A DNA stretch of 9,834 bases. Origin: Chloroflexota bacterium. GTDB taxonomy: Bacteria > Chloroflexota > Dehalococcoidia > Dehalococcoidales > RBG-16-60-22. Below, in pieces: positions 4,969 through 9,834 of the stretch; the first letter of the stretch is position 1, and every line of letters begins with the position of its first letter. A model generated the notes under the pieces. That model had not been told where the DNA came from. It was given only the letters and a program-made list of their open reading frames with translations, and searched no databases. The translations under genes and the position numbers were made by a program. The stretch is taken from assembly GCA_016190585.1 (NCBI GenBank), contig JACPQH010000092.1, forward strand, positions 1 to 9,834. The letters run 5' to 3'.

Positions 4969-7037
4969 TTATTACCCGGCTGACGATCAAACGGCTGCGC
5001 GCCATCAGGGAGGAGAAGGTAATAGACTTCTCCCCCGGCCTGAACATTATCAAGGGCAGCGACAACGAGGCGGGCAAGTCGACCCTGCGCCTGGCCATCG
5101 TTAAGGCGCTGTTTCAGGACCCAACCGCCGCTCGGAAGGAGATCCACGCTTTGACCAGCTGGGGAGTTGACGAGCCCTGGGAGGTCAGCCTGGAGTTCGA
5201 CAGCGGCGGCGACCACTACCGGCTTACCAAGAGCCTGAAGGAGCGCAGCGGCGAACTTGAGGCCACCGGCTCCCGCGAGTTCGTCGCCCGCAACAAACAC
5301 ACCATCGCCGAGAAGATAACCGAGACGACAGGGTGCCCTTCCGAGGTCTTTTTCGAGAGCACGGCCTGTATCGGGCAGGAAGAGCTGATAAGGCTCGTGC
5401 CTGGAGGCGCCACGGACGAGGAGAAACAAAGCGCGCTGGGCACCATATCAAAAAGGCTGCAGGCGAAGCTAAGCGGCGGCGAGGAAATAGACATCCTGGC
5501 GCTAATCTCGCGGCTGCATGACAAGACCCACAGCCGCAGCGCGCAGGGCCCTTACCAGCGTCTCCAGGAGGTCACGGAACGCATCGTCGAGCTGCGGGGA
5601 AGACTGCTTGACCTGGAGGAAAAAAACAGCGATATCCTGGAGAAACGGCGCACGCTGTGCCGGGTGCGGGACACGCTGGCCGGCATCAACCGGGACCTGG
5701 CGGCGCGCCAGGAGAGCCTGGGCAAGGACCGGCGTATCGCCGAGCTGGAAAAAGATCTGGCGAGAGACCGCGCTCAGCACCAGCTCTTCCGGGAAGCCTC
5801 CGCCTTGAAAGAAAGGCTGGACAGCCTGGACAGCGAGCTGGCGCCGTTCGCGCTCTTTACGGAAGACCGGACAGCGCAGCTTGAAGATAGCGTTGCCCGC
5901 TCGGGCGCCCTGACCGCTCGGGCGGCGGAGCTGGAACGGAACGCGGCCGATATCCACGCGCAAAGGCCCGCCTTCTGGCTGCTGCCTGCCGGGGCGGCGC
6001 TCGGGGTAGGCGGGCTGGCGGGTGCGCTGGCCAATCCCTACGCCCTGGTCGGGGCTTTCGTGGGATACCTCGCCGCCGGCTACTGGTTCGTCAGCTACCG
6101 GGTTTGGAAAAAGCAGGCGGACGCCGCGCGGCAAAAATTGCCCCCGGTCGTCGCGCAGCTTGAGCATACCGGCGGCCAGGTGCGAGATTTGCTGGCGGAG
6201 CTGGGCTGCCGCGACTTCGCCGAGTTCCGCGCGCGGGTGGCGCATCACCGGACGAAGATGGTGGCCCGGCGGGACGCCGCCAGCCGTCTCGACGCCCTGG
6301 TCCGGGGGCAAGAATGGCCCGGGTTTGCCGCGGATAACGCCGGGCTGGACAGCCGGATGAGCGCCGGGTCGCGGGAGCTGGAGGCACTGGCTCCCTTCCG
6401 CCTGGAGCCGGCGGCGCGGCGGCGGCTCGAGGACGAGATAGCCGGCCTGCTGGCGAGAAAAGCCGAGCTGGACCAGGAACCGGGCGCGCTGGAAAAATTC
6501 CTGGAATACGCCACCGCCGACAAGGATGATTTTATCGACCTGGAGGAGGAGCTGAGCCGGTTGGAGCAGGAGCGCGAACTCTGGGAGCGGCGGCGGCGGG
6601 TCTTTGACCTGACGCGCGAGATGATCGAGGAAGCCCACCGGCGCACCTTCTCCCGGGCGGCGGACCTGCTCGAAACCGAGGTCGGCCGCTACATCGCCGC
6701 CATTACCGACGCCCGCTACAGCCAGGTGAAGATCGATGAGAGCGACCTGTCATTCCGTACCTTCTCGCCGGAGAAGAACGACTGGGTGGACGTGCGCCAG
6801 CTCAGCCGGGGCACCCAGGACCAGTTTTATATCTGCGCCCGGCTGGCCCTCGTCAGCCTGATTACCGACGGCAAGCGGCCACCCATCCTGCTGGATGACC
6901 CGTTCGTCAACTTCCACGCCATGAGGCTGAGGCGGATGATAGCCCTGCTTCAGACGATCGCCCGGGACAACCAGGTGCTCCTCTTTACCTGCTGCGACGC
7001 CTATGACTATGTCGGCCAGGTGATATCGCTTGATTAG
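4965..7037 (+). CDS. Rad50/SbcC-like (YhaN-type) ATPase with central transmembrane hairpin
   Basis: A 690-aa ABC-type ATPase, partner of the preceding Mre11-like protein. An upstream extension of the open frame exists, but the ATG at 4965 gives the family N-terminus (IKRLRAI) and overlaps the previous stop as ATGA, so it is the start. The Walker A is GSDNEAGKST (31-40, Lys38), with a Q-loop candidate at Gln138. Two coiled-coil arms span about 195-330 and 383-560. The signature is LSRGTQDQF (613-621) and the Walker B is ILLDD (641-645). Between the arms are two hydrophobic segments, about 337-354 and 358-378, where Rad50 would have a CxxC zinc hook; no CxxC is present there. Bacillus YhaN also has membrane segments at this place. 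The D-loop reads VNFH instead of VNFD, and the H-loop reads FTCC instead of FTCH. Predicted role: membrane-tethered DNA-end or structure sensing with its partner. Confidence 0.88.
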   Translation: MIITRLTIKRLRAIREEKVIDFSPGLNIIKGSDNEAGKSTLRLAIVKALFQDPTAARKEIHALTSWGVDEPWEVSLEFDSGGDHYRLTKSLKERSGELEATGSREFVARNKHTIAEKITETTGCPSEVFFESTACIGQEELIRLVPGGATDEEKQSALGTISKRLQAKLSGGEEIDILALISRLHDKTHSRSAQGPYQRLQEVTERIVELRGRLLDLEEKNSDILEKRRTLCRVRDTLAGINRDLAARQESLGKDRRIAELEKDLARDRAQHQLFREASALKERLDSLDSELAPFALFTEDRTAQLEDSVARSGALTARAAELERNAADIHAQRPAFWLLPAGAALGVGGLAGALANPYALVGAFVGYLAAGYWFVSYRVWKKQADAARQKLPPVVAQLEHTGGQVRDLLAELGCRDFAEFRARVAHHRTKMVARRDAASRLDALVRGQEWPGFAADNAGLDSRMSAGSRELEALAPFRLEPAARRRLEDEIAGLLARKAELDQEPGALEKFLEYATADKDDFIDLEEELSRLEQERELWERRRRVFDLTREMIEEAHRRTFSRAADLLETEVGRYIAAITDARYSQVKIDESDLSFRTFSPEKNDWVDVRQLSRGTQDQFYICARLALVSLITDGKRPPILLDDPFVNFHAMRLRRMIALLQTIARDNQVLLFTCCDAYDYVGQVISLD

Positions 7038-7058
7038 GCGGGGCGCGGCGCGGTCCGG

Positions 7059-8534
7059 TCAGGCCCCGCTCTTGAGCTTCACCAGGTCGGAGATGATGTC
7101 GGCGGCCCACTTGTAGATATTGTTCTCCCGCACCGTTTCCCGCATCTTCCGCATACGCCGCCGCCGTTCCGTTTCCGGCATCTCGATGGCCTCCCGGATG
7201 GCTTCGGCGAAGTGGTCGGTGGCGTAGGGGTTCACCAGCACGGCGTTGGTCAGCTCCCGGGCGGACCCGGTGAACGGGCTCAGGATGAGAACACCGTCCT
7301 CGTCGTAGCGGCTGGCGACGAACTCCTTGGCCACCAGGTTCATACCATCGTGCAGCGAGCTCACCACGCAGAAGTGGGCCATCCGGCGCAGCGCCAGCAG
7401 GGTGGGCTGGGGCTCATTATCCAGGAGGGTGATTACCGGTTTCCACCGGCCCACGGCATATTTCCAGTTTATCTCTTCCACCAGCCTGTCGATGCTTTCT
7501 TTCAGGCTCCGGTAAGCGGGAATCTGGCTCCGGCTCGGCACGCCGGCCTGAATGAAGACCAGGCGGCGCCGGTACTCCGGGTACCTTTCCAGCAGGCAGT
7601 CGATAGCCATCAGCCGGTCGGGTATGCCCTTGGTGTAATCAAGCCTGTCCATGCCGATGCCGATTATCTCGCCGTCCAGTCCCAATCGGCTCCGGAGGCG
7701 CACCGTCTCCCGCCGGATAGCCTCGCTGCGGGCTTCCCGCGAGATTCGTTCGAAATCGATGCTGATAGGGTAATGCCGTATCGCTGTCGTCCGGCCGCCC
7801 AGCGTGACCTGGTGGTGTTCCCGGTTGATCCGCGCCTCGATGGCCCGCTCGATGGTGTCGAGGAAATTGTTGCAGTGATGGTGCACGTGGAACGCCATGA
7901 GGTCGTTGCCCAGCAGTCCCCGCAGGACCTCTTCCTGCCAGGGGCAAACGCGGAAGGCCTCCGGGTTCGGCCAGGGGATATGCCAGAACTGGGCGATGAT
8001 GCTCTCGGGAGACCGCTGCTTGATAGCCTGTGACAACAGCGCCAGGTGATAGTCCTGGATGAAGACGAAAGCCCGCCTCTCGCCAATCTCGTCAAGGACG
8101 CTCCGGGCGAAAACCTCGTTGACCTGTTTATAGGCGTTCCAGTCGGACTCCTTGAATATCGGCCTCGTGTAGGCGACGTGGCACAGCGGCCAGAGGGCCT
8201 CGTTCGAGAAACCGGTATAGTAGCCGGCCTCCTCTTCTTTGGAGAGCCAGACCCGCTTGAGAAAGTAAAGCGGCGCTTCGGGTGGGGCCTTTACCTTGTT
8301 CTGTTCGTCAACCACCTCCCGGTCGGCGTCCCCGCTGCCGTGGGCTACCCAGGTGCCGCCGGACGCCTGCATTACCGGGTCGAGCGCCACGGTAAGACCG
8401 CTGGCCGGCACCTGGCACTCGATGTGCCGCCCGCTGAATTGGTGGATATAGGGCTCGCGGTTGGATACCACGATAAACAGGTAGCCGGCGAGCTTTTCTC
8501 TCACCAGGTCGCTGAGGCTTTCACGCGTCCACAT
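7059..8534 (-). CDS. otsA: Trehalose-6-phosphate synthase, GT20 family
   Basis: A 491-aa cytoplasmic glycosyltransferase that transfers glucose from a nucleotide sugar to glucose-6-phosphate. The acceptor-side residues are present: SGLTVALDP (45-53), GYYTGFSNEALWP (104-116), QDYHL (Asp161) and FWHIPWP (His185). The donor-side MDRLDYTKG (Arg297, Lys302) and LHDGMNLVAKE (Asp396, Glu404) match the E. coli OtsA residues that bind the nucleotide sugar. Length is slightly above E. coli OtsA because of a longer N-terminus and a charged stretch at 68-84. It lies 42 bases downstream of a degenerate HAD gene and is probably cotranscribed with it. GAGGA about 10 bases upstream supports the start. It converges with the ATPase gene, leaving 21 bases between stops. 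Closely related GT20 enzymes make glucosylglycerol phosphate, so the acceptor is not certain, but trehalose synthesis is the best reading. Confidence 0.93.
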   Translation of the reverse strand: MWTRESLSDLVREKLAGYLFIVVSNREPYIHQFSGRHIECQVPASGLTVALDPVMQASGGTWVAHGSGDADREVVDEQNKVKAPPEAPLYFLKRVWLSKEEEAGYYTGFSNEALWPLCHVAYTRPIFKESDWNAYKQVNEVFARSVLDEIGERRAFVFIQDYHLALLSQAIKQRSPESIIAQFWHIPWPNPEAFRVCPWQEEVLRGLLGNDLMAFHVHHHCNNFLDTIERAIEARINREHHQVTLGGRTTAIRHYPISIDFERISREARSEAIRRETVRLRSRLGLDGEIIGIGMDRLDYTKGIPDRLMAIDCLLERYPEYRRRLVFIQAGVPSRSQIPAYRSLKESIDRLVEEINWKYAVGRWKPVITLLDNEPQPTLLALRRMAHFCVVSSLHDGMNLVAKEFVASRYDEDGVLILSPFTGSARELTNAVLVNPYATDHFAEAIREAIEMPETERRRRMRKMRETVRENNIYKWAADIISDLVKLKSGA

Positions 8535-8576
8535 TTACTCTTTCCTCGGGTATCAGCATCGCCGCCAGGCAGGCCG

Positions 8577-9368
8577 CTACCGGACCGGTTCCGGTCCGAA
8601 GACAGCGAGCTCGGGCTCGAATACGAGGTTGTTGGCCAGAAGACGCCGGAAAAAAACAGCCGCCTCCTCAAACCGGATTTTGCTGTGGCAGCCCAGGGCT
8701 TCGCCCGATTCTTCGTGGACCACGCCGATAGCCACCTCGACCGCCGCGAACACGGGGTTGTCCGCTTCCGAATCGCCCAGGTACATGACGCCGGCCGTCA
8801 CGCCCAGCTCGCGTTTCATCGCCGGCAGGGCCCGGGTGATGTCGATGTCATGCGCGTACACGTTACAGTAGGGCTGGCCGGAGGGTATCACGCACAGGCG
8901 GAGCGCCCGGCAGAAGTCCGCGATTTCCGAGACCGCTATTCCGGCTCTCTCCTGGTCGGAGGCATAACGCCAGTCCACGCAGAAGGCGGCGACGCTGCCG
9001 CTCATGGCCCGTTTCTCCTCGATAAACATGCCGCGCGCCAGGCGCGTCCGCGCGAACTCCAGGGCCCGGGCGACCAGCGGCAGGGCCTCCGGGGTGAACA
9101 GCGGGGGATAAAGGCGCTCGCCGACCCGCATCTCGATGCCGACCGCGTACCAGGCGTGGGCGAACTGGGTGCGCGGCACCACGAACTCCAGGCTCTGGGT
9201 AGTGATGATGCCCACCGGTATGCGCTCCCGGAGCTCCCAGAGCGCCAGCTCGGTCTCCCGGGGCACGCGCGAGTAGTTGCGTGGTATCCTGACGGGCGCC
9301 AGGGTGCCGCCGTAGTTAAGGAACAGACCTTTAATCCCAATCCCGCCGGTCGTCATTTCACGCGTCAT
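8577..9368 (-). CDS. HAD-superfamily trehalose-phosphatase-like protein, catalytic Asp pair missing
   Basis: A 263-aa protein in the place of OtsB, directly upstream of otsA. The HAD core and a cap can be recognised. Motif I is LFLNYGGTL (15-23), motif II is GIITTQ (53-58), a cap lies around 85-170, motif III lies around DITRAL (176-181) and motif IV is YLGDSEADNPVF (196-207). Motif I should read DxDGT. Here the nucleophile Asp is Asn18 and the acid/base Asp is Gly20. The motif III Lys (DKG in trehalose phosphatases) appears replaced, reading DIT. Motif IV keeps its acidic residues. Ordinary phosphatase chemistry therefore looks impossible, though the frame is intact, without stops, and codon use matches its neighbours. 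A regulatory or structural pseudo-phosphatase is likely. Met5 is an alternative start. Confidence 0.82.
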   Translation of the reverse strand: MTREMTTGGIGIKGLFLNYGGTLAPVRIPRNYSRVPRETELALWELRERIPVGIITTQSLEFVVPRTQFAHAWYAVGIEMRVGERLYPPLFTPEALPLVARALEFARTRLARGMFIEEKRAMSGSVAAFCVDWRYASDQERAGIAVSEIADFCRALRLCVIPSGQPYCNVYAHDIDITRALPAMKRELGVTAGVMYLGDSEADNPVFAAVEVAIGVVHEESGEALGCHSKIRFEEAAVFFRRLLANNLVFEPELAVFGPEPVR

Positions 9369-9371
9369 TAC

Positions 9372-9399
9372 CTTAAACTATGCCTCAGGCGCTTGTCAA
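9372..9399 (-). promoter_or_regulatory. Candidate promoter of the HAD-otsA operon
   Basis: On the minus strand, TTGACA (9399-9394) is followed after 16 bases by TTTAAG (9377-9372), four of six matches to the -10 consensus. The -10 ends only three bases before the annotated ATG. Transcription would begin at about that codon, giving a nearly leaderless message. If so, either Met1 is leaderless or Met5 is used. Confidence 0.35.
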
Positions 9400-9450
9400 G
9401 CGGAAACGCGCCCGCCGGGCAGAGCGCGTAAATAGAACGAATACTTATTT

Positions 9451-9663
9451 CTCAATCCTGGTTGCAGTCAGACTTGCCTCACCCCAATCCCCTCTCCATC
9501 CTGAAAGATGGTGCCCAAACATGGAGCGGGGGATTCAGGGGGTGAGGGGGCTTCTTCGCCACCTCGCCAATTCTCTCACCCGCTCCATTATGCGAAGTAT
9601 AGGTTAACATGGAGCGGGGGAGCCAGGGGGTTAGTTTGCTTGACAATCTGAACCAGGATTGAG
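9451..9663. mobile_element. MITE-like inverted-repeat element, non-coding
   Basis: A 213-base segment is bounded by a perfect 13-bp inverted repeat, CTCAATCCTGGTT (9451-9463) and AACCAGGATTGAG (9651-9663), with weaker matches inward to about 26 bases. Inside are two direct copies of an ATGGAGCGGGGG core, at 9521 (continuing ATTCAGGGGGTGAGG) and 9609 (continuing AGCCAGGGGG). Inverted partners lie at 9477-9499 and 9575-9588. No transposase or plausible gene lies within. The layout fits a miniature inverted-repeat element or a composite palindromic repeat. No clear target-site duplication is seen directly at the borders, though TAGAAC occurs at 9433 and at 9664. Confidence 0.5.
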
Positions 9664-9696
9664 TAGAACCAGCGAGTAGGTTCTGTTCAATCTTCG

Positions 9697-9831
9697 GTGG
9701 TCTGTCATCTTGGCAACCTTACCCTTTTGGGGGTAATTACAGGTTGTATACTTGTGATTCTTGGTGTTTTACATCTAATTGGTATTCTGGCTGTTTTCTC
9801 AATCGGCTGTTCTACAACGTCCTTCCAATGA
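9697..9831 (+). other. Possible hydrophobic micro-ORF or gene remnant
   Basis: In an AT-richer tail, one plus-strand frame is open from 9667 to the TGA at 9829-9831. From a GTG at 9697 it would encode 44 aa with a continuous hydrophobic stretch (GVITGCILVILGVLHLIGIL). There is no ribosome-binding site and no ATG, and base composition differs from the genes to the left. It may be a decayed fragment of a membrane protein, or chance. I do not recognise it. A small hairpin, TTACCC (9719-9724) with GGGTAA (9731-9736), lies inside it. Confidence 0.2.
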
Positions 9832-9834
9832 CGG

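Noticed and set aside
5502..6638. Long minus-strand open frame inside the ATPase gene
   Set aside because: It is antisense to the coiled-coil region, Pro/Arg/Gln-rich, and lacks domains. The sense strand is a well-supported ATPase.
7038..7069. GCGGGGC/GCCCCGC inverted repeat between the convergent genes as a bidirectional terminator
   Set aside because: The stem is only 7 bp with an 18-base loop, overlaps the otsA stop region and has no T run on either strand.
8046..9431. Long plus-strand open frame opposite the HAD and otsA genes
   Set aside because: It is a shadow of high-GC genes on the minus strand. The opposite strand carries clear GT20 and HAD motifs; this frame shows no recognisable domain.
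9481..9640. CRISPR array suggested by repeated ATGGAGCGGGGG cores
   Set aside because: There are only two direct copies with diverging flanks plus inverted partners, no regular spacers and no cas genes. It is better explained as a palindromic repeat element.

Overview
The window is high-GC bacterial DNA. It carries a tRNA-tuf operon, a housekeeping protease and several two-gene metabolic or repair units. The EF-Tu N-terminus, the GT20 sequence style and an archaeal-type alanine dehydrogenase homologue suggest Chloroflexota, perhaps Dehalococcoidia. That placement rests on remembered family resemblance and was not tested by a search.

Layout. Minus strand, 742 to 1: tandem sigma-70-type promoters, then tRNA-Thr(UGU), tRNA-Tyr(GUA), tRNA-Thr(GGU) and the 5' part of tuf, which runs off the left edge. 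This is the Escherichia coli thrU-tyrU-glyT-thrT-tufB order without the glycine tRNA. Minus strand, 2061 to 812: an exported HtrA/DegP protease with its own promoter region and a strong intrinsic terminator. Plus strand, 2296-3255: an ornithine cyclodeaminase/alanine dehydrogenase family enzyme. Next come a repeat-rich gap and a small dimeric alpha/beta-barrel protein (3429-3767). Plus strand, 3865-7037: a translationally coupled pair, an SbcD/Mre11-like protein and a Rad50/YhaN-like ATPase. Minus strand, 9368-7059: a HAD/trehalose-phosphatase-like gene followed by an OtsA-type trehalose-6-phosphate synthase. Positions 9369-9834 hold no convincing gene. They contain a compact inverted-repeat element bounded by a perfect 13-bp inverted repeat, then an AT-richer tail with a possible gene remnant.

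The most notable signals are families that keep their fold but have lost key residues. The Mre11-like protein has lost the catalytic histidine and two metal ligands. Its partner has a predicted transmembrane hairpin where Rad50 has its zinc hook, and it has altered D-loop and H-loop residues. Together they could be a membrane-tethered Mre11-Rad50-like complex with altered or no nuclease activity. The HAD protein beside OtsA has Asn and Gly in place of both catalytic aspartates, so it may be a pseudo-phosphatase partner of the synthase. The EF-Tu fragment has Ala for Asp in its P-loop and an unusual switch I. These are direct readings of the sequence; their functional meaning is inference.
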